Assembly: GCA_027489915.1 (NCBI GenBank)
Contig: JAIXZB010000023.1
Coordinates: forward strand, 1 to 31,855
Source: Rickettsiales bacterium
GTDB lineage: Bacteria > Pseudomonadota > Alphaproteobacteria > Rickettsiales > UBA3002
Length of the DNA: 31,855 nt
Direction of reading: 5' to 3'
The first letter of the stretch is position 1. The number at the start of each line of letters is the position of its first letter. The notes under the pieces were generated by a model. It was not told the DNA's origin. It was given only the letters and a program-made list of their open reading frames with translations, and made no database searches. The position numbers were made by a program, and so were the translations under genes. Of the stretch, positions 16,730-23,906 are shown piece after piece.

Positions 16730-17371
16730 ATGTATGTGAACGCGCCCATGGGGGTGACACAGGCCGCTCAGGCACCTGTGCCAGTAGCCCCGACCGTAAC
16801 GCCGCAGGTAACGCCCGCGGCGCGGCGGCTGCTTAGTATTGCAGTGACGGGTACATCGACCCCGCCGCAAGTAGCGCCCGATAGAAAATTCGTTGCGCCT
16901 GCCGCATCTTCCCGCCCACCAGTCGTATCTTTGGCACCTGATGTTACAACAGATGCAGAAGCAGTGGATGGTGCTGTGACCACACGCCAATTGCTGCAAT
17001 CTGTAACGCCGAAGCAGACAGCGTCGTTACTTCCCTCCAATATGGCTGGTTTTGCAGCGCAACTACTAGCGCAGGAGGATATGAGCGAGATTATGCTTCC
17101 AGCATCGGTGCAGATTTCGGACATGCTCAAAAAAATATCGGATAAAAAGCAAAATACAGCACAAGCGACCACTGCACCTATTATGCTGGGTGCGAATGAA
17201 AAGACCATTCGTGTTACAAGCCAACCTGTGCTTAACACCGTGATGCGCCGCGACACGCAAGGTGCGGTGCAGGTGCCTGGTGGTGCGCCTTCTTACATGC
17301 AGGCAGCGCAGCGTATGTTGCGCTATGACAGTGAGCCTGTGCAGGCGATTGATGTGAATGAGGACGCTTAG
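16730..17371 (+). CDS. Pro/Ala/Thr/Val-rich protein of unknown function
   Basis: I do not recognise this 213-residue protein. Its N-terminal 75 residues are low-complexity (VAPTVTPQVTPAARR and similar). A more structured middle follows (TRQLLQSVTPKQTASLLPSNMAGFAAQLL, then DMSEIMLPASVQISDMLKKISDKK). The last 60 residues include GGAPSYMQAAQRMLRYDSEP. No signal peptide or membrane segment is seen, so a cytoplasmic scaffold or adaptor-like protein is conceivable. A very good promoter with a short leader precedes it. Its stop directly abuts the stop of the convergent chaperone gene. An antisense frame at 16768-17256 is rejected because this strand has the promoter and tight packing. Confidence 0.65.
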   Translation: MYVNAPMGVTQAAQAPVPVAPTVTPQVTPAARRLLSIAVTGTSTPPQVAPDRKFVAPAASSRPPVVSLAPDVTTDAEAVDGAVTTRQLLQSVTPKQTASLLPSNMAGFAAQLLAQEDMSEIMLPASVQISDMLKKISDKKQNTAQATTAPIMLGANEKTIRVTSQPVLNTVMRRDTQGAVQVPGGAPSYMQAAQRMLRYDSEPVQAIDVNEDA

Positions 17372-17911
17372 TTAAGCTGCCAGCTTGCCCAATGTAATGC
17401 TATCTACTGCCTGAGAGGCAAGCGCCGTTTCGAATTGCTGCAAGTGGGAGAGCAATGCATCCATTCCCGCATCGGCACGTGTGGTATCGCCGCGATAGAC
17501 GTTATCGAGCACAGCAGCTCTCCGCGAAGCACTGTCTGCCCAGTCGCGCTGGTATCGGGTGAGGCGGCCATGGCAGGCATCACCCATTTTGCGGATGCGT
17601 TTTCCTACCCCTAAATCGCCTACCCCAAGCTCGCGCAGTGACCTGTCGAGCGAGCTGAAGAAACATTCAAGCAACGCGCGCTGCATGGATTCGGTTCCAG
17701 AATCGCGCTTGAGGCGCTCGAGTGTAAGGAATACCAGCAACACATGCATATCGAAGCGGCCATCGATGGTATCGGCAACCTGTGCATCGGTATAGAAAAA
17801 GGGGTTTCGCGCATGGTCTGATAGTGCTACATAGAGCGCATGCGCCGAGTAGGTTTCGGGCGCAGGAGAAAATAGCAATCGCCAAAGGCGTGTGTCAGTG
17901 AGAAGTTTCAT
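17372..17911 (-). CDS. Ubiquinol-cytochrome c chaperone (CBP3/UQCC1-like)
   Basis: Homologous to mitochondrial Cbp3, which binds newly made cytochrome b during bc1-complex assembly; bacterial members are assumed to act similarly. The 179-residue protein shows the family pattern: LYVALSDHARNPFFYTDAQVADTIDGRFDMHVLLVFLTLERLK, then ALLECFFSSLDRSLRELGVGDLGVGKRIRKMG, then RYQRDWA. The frame is open back to 18064, but MKLLTDTRLWRLLFSPAP at 17911 is the natural start. That ATG overlaps the bamE ATG on the other strand by two bases (CATG). Pairing with bamE is, to my knowledge, common in alphaproteobacteria. Confidence 0.87.
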   Translation of the reverse strand: MKLLTDTRLWRLLFSPAPETYSAHALYVALSDHARNPFFYTDAQVADTIDGRFDMHVLLVFLTLERLKRDSGTESMQRALLECFFSSLDRSLRELGVGDLGVGKRIRKMGDACHGRLTRYQRDWADSASRRAAVLDNVYRGDTTRADAGMDALLSHLQQFETALASQAVDSITLGKLAA

Positions 17912-18404
17912 GAACAGACTATGTGGACCATTTGCAGGGTTTTTCAAGGGGTTTGTAGCATGTGCGGTGCTGGGTGCATCGGCATGTTCGCCGATTGTGG
18001 ATAATCGTGGCCATTCGGCACAATCGATGGATATGAGCCAGATTATCAAGGGACAATCGAGCAAAGAAGATGTGGAAGCCTTGCTTGGCAGCCCCTCGGC
18101 AGCAAGCGATTTTGGCGATCCTTCATGGTATTACATCACTGCACAGAAAGAAACCGTTGGCGTATTTTCACCCGAAATCACCAAACAGGATGTAACCGAA
18201 ATTGTGTTTGATAAGGCGGGGGTGGTGAAGGGGATCAATACCTACGATAAGAAAAATGGTAAGCCTATCGAGGTGGTAAGTAAGGAAACACCTGCAGCAG
18301 GACACAGCCTTACTTTTATGGAACAGTTGCTGGGTAATCTGGGTCGTTTTGGTGCGCCAGGGCGCGATATTTCAAGCGGTCAGGGTAGAACAGGCCGTTT
18401 TTAA
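17910..18404 (+). CDS. bamE: BamE (SmpA/OmlA) outer-membrane assembly lipoprotein
   Basis: A small lipoprotein of the BAM complex that stabilises BamD-BamA during beta-barrel insertion. The 164-residue precursor has a hydrophobic N terminus with GASAC, C26 being the likely lipidated cysteine; the -3 residue is Ala rather than the usual Leu. The core matches the family: IIKGQSSKEDVEALLGSPSAASDFGDPSWYYIT, then VTEIVFDKAGVVKGINTYD. The C-terminal 45 residues (PAAGHSLTFMEQLLGNLGRFG...) are an extension common in alphaproteobacterial members. GTGAGAAG precedes the ATG at 17910; a GTG at 17892 is the alternative. The ribosome-binding site lies inside the antisense chaperone gene. Confidence 0.88.
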   Translation: MNRLCGPFAGFFKGFVACAVLGASACSPIVDNRGHSAQSMDMSQIIKGQSSKEDVEALLGSPSAASDFGDPSWYYITAQKETVGVFSPEITKQDVTEIVFDKAGVVKGINTYDKKNGKPIEVVSKETPAAGHSLTFMEQLLGNLGRFGAPGRDISSGQGRTGRF

Positions 18405-18409
18405 CAGCG

Positions 18410-19357
18410 CTAAAAATGGGTAAATCCTTGCTCGCGGAAGCGAATCGCTTCACCGTTTGCATCGCATAATGTAACGCCTTCTCCCGCTTCAACCGTGCCA
18501 ATACGTGTGATGGTAACGCCTGTATCCTCGGCTATGTGGTGTAAGCTGTTTTCGTGTGCCATGGGTGCGGTGAAAAGCAATTCGTAATCATCGCCACCAC
18601 TCACAATGCGTCGCAGCAGCGCGGGGGATTGAGCATATAAGCGGCGAGCTGAATCCGACAAAGGCAGTGCATCGGCGCGGAGTGATAAGCCAACGTTACT
18701 GCTGGCCGCGATGTGCGATGCATCTTGCAGCAGGCCATCGGAAATATCCATGCAGCTATGGGCGATGCCGTGAAGGGTGCTTGCAACACTCAGCCGTGGT
18801 TCGGGATAGTGATAGCGCGCAATCAGCGCAGCATCTGGGGTAAGTTTCCCTTGCAGCATATCAAGCCCAAGCGCTGCGTCGCCTAATGTGCCTGTGACAT
18901 ACACACCATCACCCATCTGCGCGCCGCTGCGTAGCAAGGGTGGGGTGGTGAGGGTGCCAAATGCGGTGAGTGATAAACTAAGCGGCCCTGTGGTTGCGGC
19001 CGTATCGCCACCCAGCAAGGTGATGCCAAACATATCCTGACATTGCGCCAAGCCATGAGCGAAATCTTTGAACCAAGATTCAGGCGTATCGCGCGGCAGC
19101 ATGAGCGATACCAAATAGGCATACGCAGATGCGCCCATTGCTGCGATATCGGATAGGTTTCTGCGCATCAGTTTATGTGCAAGCATGGAGGCGGATTCAT
19201 CGCCGATGCAATGGATGCCTGCAATCACACTATCGCACGTGGTAACGAGTTGCGCACCAGCTGGAGGTGTGAGCAGCGCTGCATCATCGGTAAGACCAAA
19301 GGCTCCTTCGCCCGCAAGTGGGGCAAAGTAGCGAGCGATGCGTGAAAACTCATTCAT
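18410..19357 (-). CDS. thiL: Thiamine-monophosphate kinase
   Basis: Makes thiamine diphosphate from thiamine monophosphate with ATP, the last step of cofactor synthesis. The 315-residue protein has FGLTDDAALL (D24 and D25) and VTTCDSVIAGIH (D42). KLMRRNLSDIAAMGA lies at 62-76 and LLGGDTAAT at about 114-122, with MDISDGLLQDA further on; these are the Mg-ATP and substrate loops of the PurM-like fold. I start at MNEFSRIARYFAPL (19357), the family N terminus, although the AAGG upstream touches the ATG directly and is an unusual spacing. The open frame to 19387 adds ten residues without support. It usually follows nusB; here a small lipoprotein-like gene lies between them. Confidence 0.95.
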   Translation of the reverse strand: MNEFSRIARYFAPLAGEGAFGLTDDAALLTPPAGAQLVTTCDSVIAGIHCIGDESASMLAHKLMRRNLSDIAAMGASAYAYLVSLMLPRDTPESWFKDFAHGLAQCQDMFGITLLGGDTAATTGPLSLSLTAFGTLTTPPLLRSGAQMGDGVYVTGTLGDAALGLDMLQGKLTPDAALIARYHYPEPRLSVASTLHGIAHSCMDISDGLLQDASHIAASSNVGLSLRADALPLSDSARRLYAQSPALLRRIVSGGDDYELLFTAPMAHENSLHHIAEDTGVTITRIGTVEAGEGVTLCDANGEAIRFREQGFTHF

Positions 19358-19402
19358 CCTTATGCCATAACACAGATGTGCAGACAAAAGGTACTGAGAA
19401 GA

Positions 19403-19627
19403 TTACTTCGCAACGGGAACTATTTCACCAATCAATGTGCCTTGTGTGTCGTAGACTTTGCCGCCTTTGATGGGGTCGAATTCGACAGTGCCGTAGTAAC
19501 GGTTATCATCACCAACCATGCGCAGTTTTTGATTGAGCGATCCTGCTTTAGGTGCTTCGCGCGAATCGCAGGCGGTGGTGGTGAACATCAGTGCGGTAAG
19601 TGCAAATGCAGTGGCGAGTTTGATCAT
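19403..19627 (-). CDS. Small lipoprotein-like protein of unknown function
   Basis: A 74-residue protein. The start at 19627 (MIKLATAFALTALMF) is set by GAGG seven bases upstream; the earlier in-frame ATG at 19639 lies before that site. A signal peptide runs to TTAC, and C20 may be lipidated, although -3 is Thr rather than Leu and the lipobox is weak. The mature part (DSREAPKAGSLNQKLRM, DNRYYGTVEFDPIKGGKVYDTQGTLIGEI) is polar and looks like a small beta domain. It sits between nusB and thiL, which are usually adjacent. I do not recognise a family. Confidence 0.65.
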   Translation of the reverse strand: MIKLATAFALTALMFTTTACDSREAPKAGSLNQKLRMVGDDNRYYGTVEFDPIKGGKVYDTQGTLIGEIVPVAK

Positions 19628-19704
19628 AATAATCCTCATAAGTGATTCTTTTCTGTGTTCTCTATATACTATGTTTTTATAAAAAAGCGATGGGGTTTGC
19701 GTAC
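19628..19704 (-). promoter_or_regulatory. AT-rich gap after nusB, possible promoter for the small lipoprotein and thiL
   Basis: Seventy-seven bases, much richer in A and T than the neighbouring genes, with a T6 run followed by TATAAAAA and then TATATAGAG on the minus strand. It is the longest non-coding gap inside the riboflavin-thiamine cluster, so an internal promoter or a pause after nusB is plausible. I could not fit a clean -35/-10 pair. Confidence 0.3.
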
Positions 19705-20187
19705 CTACCCAATACGCAATCCACGTGCAAGATGATTGAGCGCACTGTGGATGAAAGGCTGCTCGCCATCGCTGATGAAGCTTGCGGCGACGGTGGAGTA
19801 TTCATCGATGAGCATGATATCTTTTGCCTCGGGACGTGCGAGCATTTCGCCGCCAAAGGCACGCAGGCACGACATCAGCACCGGGCTCATGCGCTCCTTT
19901 TTCCAACCGGGTAGAATGAGTCCGTCTATTTGTTCTTCAATAGTATCGGCGCCAATGATTGCAGCTTTAAGAATTTTCTCAAGCAAGGTTGCATCGGGCG
20001 CTACGTCCATTGCAAAATCGGGTTCTTCTGAACTGATGGAATCTTTCCAATGCGCAAGAATATTTGCGAGCATTTTGTTCACATCGATTTTCTTAGGCCC
20101 TGATACGGTTTGTGAATACAGCGCCTGCACAGCAGCCATGCGCGCCGCACGTTTTTTGGCAAGCGACTTATTGAGGGGCTTGTTCAT
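19705..20187 (-). CDS. nusB: Transcription antitermination factor NusB
   Basis: With NusE (S10), NusB binds boxA RNA and promotes antitermination in rRNA operons. The 160-residue all-helical protein starts with basic residues and has AKKRAARMAAVQALYSQ, the usual RNA-binding helix. ATLLEKILKAAIIGADTIEEQIDGLI and MSPVLMSCLRAFGGEMLARPEAKDIMLIDEYSTVAASFI match the family, followed by the final helix SALNHLARGLR. It overlaps the ribH stop by four bases (ATGA). The ribH-nusB order is widely conserved. Confidence 0.94.
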   Translation of the reverse strand: MNKPLNKSLAKKRAARMAAVQALYSQTVSGPKKIDVNKMLANILAHWKDSISSEEPDFAMDVAPDATLLEKILKAAIIGADTIEEQIDGLILPGWKKERMSPVLMSCLRAFGGEMLARPEAKDIMLIDEYSTVAASFISDGEQPFIHSALNHLARGLRIG

Positions 20188-20630
20188 GCCGCACCCGTGG
20201 TCTCTAGGCTGAAGGCCTGTGCAATGCCGAGTAGCGCAAGTGCAGCATGCGCCGCTTCGCCGCCTTTGTTGCCTTGCGTTGGGTTGGCGCGCACTAATGC
20301 CTGCTGTTCGTTTTCGCAGGTGAGGATACCATTACCGATTGCCAAGCGCTCGAAAATCGCAAGATCCATAAGCCCACGCGCGCTTTCGGTGGCGACTGTA
20401 TCGTAATGCGAGGTTTCGCCACGTATCACGCAGCCGAGCGCCACAAAAGCGCAGTAACGTTTGGAATCGGACGCGAGTGCCAGTGCGGGGGCAATTTCAA
20501 GCGCGCCCGGTACTTCAAGAATCTCGGCAGCAAACCCTGCATCCATAATGGCTTGCGTGGCGCCTGCGACCAGTTGATCGGCAATGGCGCGGTAGTAAGG
20601 AGCAACGATAATCAACACAGGTTGCGACAT
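20184..20630 (-). CDS. ribH: 6,7-dimethyl-8-ribityllumazine synthase
   Basis: Condenses the pyrimidine dione with dihydroxybutanone phosphate to give lumazine, the penultimate step of riboflavin synthesis; it forms pentamers or 60-mers. The 148-residue protein shows EVPGALEIAPAL (39-50), ALGCVIRGETSHYD (64-77) with catalytic H75, and IGNGILTCENEQQALVRA (98-115). The N-terminal strand LIIVAPYYRAIADQLVAGA is typical. It begins five bases after ribBA ends and overlaps nusB at its 3' end. Confidence 0.96.
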   Translation of the reverse strand: MSQPVLIIVAPYYRAIADQLVAGATQAIMDAGFAAEILEVPGALEIAPALALASDSKRYCAFVALGCVIRGETSHYDTVATESARGLMDLAIFERLAIGNGILTCENEQQALVRANPTQGNKGGEAAHAALALLGIAQAFSLETTGAA

Positions 20631-20635
20631 AAGTT

Positions 20636-21745
20636 TTAAGATGCCTTGATAGGGGTGTAGCCGAGCACTTCGAGTCCATAGCCTTCGAGGCCAATGATGC
20701 TTTTCGGTGCGTTGGTGAGCAGGTGCATGGATTTCACACCTAAATCAAGCAGGATTTGCGCGCCAATGCCATAATCGCGCAAAATGGGCCCTTCGGGCTG
20801 CTCGGCTGTGCGTGCAATCAGCTTTTCGGACACGGCGGAGCGCTTGGGCTCGCGCAGCAATACCAACACACCCGATTCAGCTTCTGCAATCGCTTTAAGC
20901 GAGGCATCCAGCATATCGTGGCGGTTACCATGCGTATCGCCCAGTACATCGGTTAGTGTATCGAGCGCATGCATGCGCACGAGTGCTGGGGTATGCTCAG
21001 ACAAGGTGCCTTTGACCAGTGCAATATGTTCGGCATAGGAAATGCGGGTGGCGAATACATGGGCGGTGAAGGTGCCGTGACGGGTGGAAAGTTCGGTACT
21101 CACCAGCCGCTCGACAAGCTGTTCGCTGCGGCGGCGGTAGGCGATTAAATCGGCGATGGTGGCAACCTTGAGGCCGTGCGTGGCAGCAAATTGCAGCAGC
21201 TCGGGCAGGCGCGCCATGGTGCCATCGTCACTCATGATTTCGCAGATAACACCTGAAGGATTCAGCCCCGCAAGCCGCGAAATATCAACGGCTGCTTCGG
21301 TGTGGCCAGCGCGTACCAGCACCCCACCATCGCGTGCTTCAAGTGGGAAAATATGGCCGGGTGACACAATGTCGCGCGCGGATGTATAGGGGTTGATAGC
21401 CACTGCAATCGTGGTGGCGCGGTCAGCTGCGGAGATGCCTGTGGAGATGCCTTCGCGTGCTTCGATGGATACGGTGAACGCTGTGGAATGGCGCGAAGCA
21501 TTGTGGCGCGCCATGGGCGGCAGGCCAAGCTCGCGCACTCGCTCTGAGCTTAGCGCAAGGCAAATGAGCCCGCGCCCATGCTTGGCCATGAAATTGACAG
21601 CATCTGGGGTGCAGGCAGAAGCGGGCATAACCAAATCGCCCTCGTTTTCGCGGTCTTCATCATCGACCAGAATGAACATGCGCCCTGCGCGTGCTTCGGC
21701 GATGATATCTTCGATGGAAGAAAGTTGTGTGTTTTTAGGGCTCAC
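20636..21745 (-). CDS. ribBA: RibBA-type protein: active-looking DHBP synthase fused to a degenerate GTP cyclohydrolase II domain
   Basis: Residues 1-205 are 3,4-dihydroxy-2-butanone-4-phosphate synthase with its key loops: VDDEDRENEGDLVMPA (27-42), EGISTGISAADRATT, PGHIFPLEARDGGVLVRAGHTEAAVDI. Residues 206-369 have the length and fold pattern of GTP cyclohydrolase II, but the zinc motif is gone. The region of the usual C-x10-C-x-C sequence reads VRMHALDTLTDVLGDTHGNR, and there is no cysteine after residue 168. The RQEGRGIGL-like loop is REPKRSAVSEKL. This resembles the RibBX variant described in Proteobacteria, so GTP cyclohydrolase II activity is not expected and a separate ribA should exist. 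GTG start overlapping the ribE stop (GTGA). Confidence 0.93.
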   Translation of the reverse strand: MSPKNTQLSSIEDIIAEARAGRMFILVDDEDRENEGDLVMPASACTPDAVNFMAKHGRGLICLALSSERVRELGLPPMARHNASRHSTAFTVSIEAREGISTGISAADRATTIAVAINPYTSARDIVSPGHIFPLEARDGGVLVRAGHTEAAVDISRLAGLNPSGVICEIMSDDGTMARLPELLQFAATHGLKVATIADLIAYRRRSEQLVERLVSTELSTRHGTFTAHVFATRISYAEHIALVKGTLSEHTPALVRMHALDTLTDVLGDTHGNRHDMLDASLKAIAEAESGVLVLLREPKRSAVSEKLIARTAEQPEGPILRDYGIGAQILLDLGVKSMHLLTNAPKSIIGLEGYGLEVLGYTPIKAS

Positions 21746-22332
21746 GCGGCACCTTGCAATAAACGTTCGACATAACGGGCGAGCATATCGACTTCGATAT
21801 TGACCGCGTCACCTGCTTTTTTAGCGCTAAAACTGGTGACAGCAAGCGTGTGCGGAATGAGCATGACGCTGAATTGATTACCTTCCACCTGATTGACGGT
21901 AAGCGAAATACCATCGAGCGTGACAGACCCTTTGACGGCAATGTATTTGGAAAGTGGGGCGGGTGCTTCCATCACCCACGCGGAATTAGCACCGTGGGGT
22001 GTGATGGAAATGATACGCGCCACACCATCTACATGGCCGCTGACCATGTGACCATCCATGCGGCTACTTAAGGTGAGGGCGGACTCGATATTCACCCCGT
22101 CCCCCTCTGCCCATGTGTGGGCGTTGGTGCAGCGCAGTGTTTCGGGCGATAACGTAACGGTGAAATCATTTGCCGTAAACGCGGTGACGGTGAGGCAAAT
22201 ACCATTCACTGCAATCGATTGACCAATCGTATCGGCGACATTCGGGGCGGTGATGGTGATATGCGTATTGCTTGCCTGCGCATCGGTGACGATACGTGCG
22301 ATATGGGCGAGCTGTACTATACCTGTGAACAT
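21742..22332 (-). CDS. ribE: Riboflavin synthase, alpha chain
   Basis: Dismutates two lumazines to riboflavin and the pyrimidine substrate. The 196-residue protein is an internal duplication of two lumazine-binding barrels: MFTGIVQ at the start, NGICLTV (43-49) in the first and LDGISLTVNQVEG (139-151) in the second, joined by MDGHMVSGHVDGVA. The C-terminal trimerisation helix includes VNIEVDMLARYVERLL. It follows ribD after 15 bases and overlaps ribBA at its stop. Confidence 0.95.
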   Translation of the reverse strand: MFTGIVQLAHIARIVTDAQASNTHITITAPNVADTIGQSIAVNGICLTVTAFTANDFTVTLSPETLRCTNAHTWAEGDGVNIESALTLSSRMDGHMVSGHVDGVARIISITPHGANSAWVMEAPAPLSKYIAVKGSVTLDGISLTVNQVEGNQFSVMLIPHTLAVTSFSAKKAGDAVNIEVDMLARYVERLLQGAA

Positions 22333-22347
22333 GATTACGCTTTCGTG

Positions 22348-23457
22348 TTATGCAGCGTCATACACATCGAGCGCGTCACTATCAAGCGTTGTGCGGCCTA
22401 TATGGGTGAAACGCTGTGCATTGGCAAGGGTTGCGGCGGCTTGCGCGCCCAGTGCCTGCTTACCATGCGGAATGAGAACGGGCGCGCGATACCAATACAG
22501 CCGCGAGACTACCCCTGCATCGACAAAGGCGGAGGAAAGTGCTGGCCCCGCTTCGACCAGAACGCGAGTGATGCCTTCGGCTGCAAGTGCTTGCAGTGCC
22601 TGCGTCGGGGTAATGCGTGATTCGCTTTCGATTGCCATGAGCTTAACACCATGCTCGCGCAAATCACTCGCGTGGCTGGCCTGCATTTCGATGGCGGTGG
22701 TGGTGGTGAGAATCCATGTGGGGAAATGATCGGCGGTGGCAACAAGCTGCGCGGCAAGCGGTGTACGCAAATGCGTGTCGAGCACCACGCGCACAGGGCT
22801 TTGCATCGCCAAGCCCGGCAGGCGGCAGGTGAGGACAGGATCATCGGCAAGCACGGTGCCAATGCCAGTGATAATAGCATCGTGCAGCGCGCGGATACGG
22901 TGACCGTGGCGACGTGCGGCTTCGGCCGTTATCCATTGGCTTGCGCCTTCGTGATCGGCAATCGCACCATCGAGCGAGGTGGCGAGTTTCATCGCCACAT
23001 CGGGAAGGTGTTTCTGCACGCGCGCGAAAAATCCGCGGTGCTGTGCTACCGCTTCGGCTTCGCACACACCAACACTGACGGGGATGCGGAGTTTTTCGAG
23101 TGCGGCAATGCCGCGCCCCGCAACCCGCGCGTCGGGGTCGGTGGTGGCAATAACGACACGTGCAACGCCTGCCTTGATGAGTGCATCGACGCAGGGCGGG
23201 GTTTTGCCTGTATGGGCGCAGGGCTCGAGTGTGAGATAAACAGTCGCACCTCTGGCGAGCGCGCCTGCTTGGGCGAGTGCGATGGTTTCGGCATGCGGGC
23301 GTCCTGCATCTTCGGTGCGGGCGGCACCGACCACCTTGCCTTCGCGCACTAGCACACAGCCCACGCTGGGGTTGGGCCATGTGCGCCCGAGCCCCTGCGC
23401 CCCAAGCCGCAGTGCGTGACGCATGAAACGAATGTCGGCTGTATTATCTACCGACAT
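22348..23457 (-). CDS. ribD: Bifunctional riboflavin deaminase/reductase RibD
   Basis: Carries out the deamination and side-chain reduction steps after GTP cyclohydrolase II. The 369-residue protein has the deaminase zinc site H55-A-E57 with C80 and C89 (PHAET and LEPCAHTGKTPPC). The reductase domain starts near residue 150 (DVAMKLATSLDGAIADHEGASQWIT), followed by GIGTVLADDPVLTCRLPG and RVLVEAGPALSSAFV. The start overlaps the nrdR stop by one base (TAATG). Long open frames on the opposite strand of this gene are artefacts of its composition. Confidence 0.96.
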   Translation of the reverse strand: MSVDNTADIRFMRHALRLGAQGLGRTWPNPSVGCVLVREGKVVGAARTEDAGRPHAETIALAQAGALARGATVYLTLEPCAHTGKTPPCVDALIKAGVARVVIATTDPDARVAGRGIAALEKLRIPVSVGVCEAEAVAQHRGFFARVQKHLPDVAMKLATSLDGAIADHEGASQWITAEAARRHGHRIRALHDAIITGIGTVLADDPVLTCRLPGLAMQSPVRVVLDTHLRTPLAAQLVATADHFPTWILTTTTAIEMQASHASDLREHGVKLMAIESESRITPTQALQALAAEGITRVLVEAGPALSSAFVDAGVVSRLYWYRAPVLIPHGKQALGAQAAATLANAQRFTHIGRTTLDSDALDVYDAA

Positions 23458-23906
23458 TACTCGCTCAATTCGCCAGCGAGCTGTTCAAAATCTTTGGCTT
23501 CGGTGAAATCTTTATACACCGATGCGAAGCGGATATAGGCCACGGCATCGAGTGCTTTGAGCTCTTCCATCACCAGCTGCCCGATGCGTGCGGAGGCGAT
23601 TTCACTCTCGCCTTCACTCTCTAGGCGCTGCACAATGCGGTTGATAGAAAACTCCACCGCATCGGCTTCCACTGGCCGTTTGCGCAGGGCAATAGACATG
23701 GAGCGCGCGATTTTATCGCGGTCAAATAAGCGGCGCTCTCCGTTTGTTTTCACCACGGTTAGTTCGCGCAGTTGCACCCGTTCAAACGTGGTGAAACGCG
23801 AATTACAATTAGGACAAAAACGGCGGCGGCGAATGGTGGATCCATCCTCGCTTGGCCGCGAATCTTTTACCTGCGTATCGTGGTGACTACAAAATGGGCA
23901 GCGCAT
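23457..23906 (-). CDS. nrdR: Transcriptional repressor NrdR
   Basis: A nucleotide-sensing repressor of ribonucleotide reductase genes. The 149-residue protein has the zinc ribbon C3, C6, C31 and C34 (MRCPFCSHHDTQVKDSRP; RRFCPNCNSRF) followed by an ATP-cone domain from about residue 49 (LTVVKTNGERRLFDRDKIARSM through VAYIRFASVYKDF). It overlaps its upstream neighbour and ribD by one base each (TAATG). NrdR boxes should be sought near nrd genes elsewhere. Confidence 0.97.
   Translation of the reverse strand: MRCPFCSHHDTQVKDSRPSEDGSTIRRRRFCPNCNSRFTTFERVQLRELTVVKTNGERRLFDRDKIARSMSIALRKRPVEADAVEFSINRIVQRLESEGESEIASARIGQLVMEELKALDAVAYIRFASVYKDFTEAKDFEQLAGELSE

Noticed and set aside
16611..16775. 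55-residue N-terminal extension of the SCO protein
   Set aside because: It runs over the opposite promoter and gene start. The membrane anchor begins right after the ATG at 16610.
16768..17256. 162-codon frame antisense to the Pro/Ala-rich orphan
   Set aside because: The plus strand has a strong promoter and natural gene spacing. The antisense product is Cys/Ser/Val-rich without a start signal.
22651..23352. 233-codon open frame on the plus strand opposite ribD
   Set aside because: It mirrors ribD on the other strand, has no recognisable domain, and arises from the GC-rich codon pattern of the true gene.
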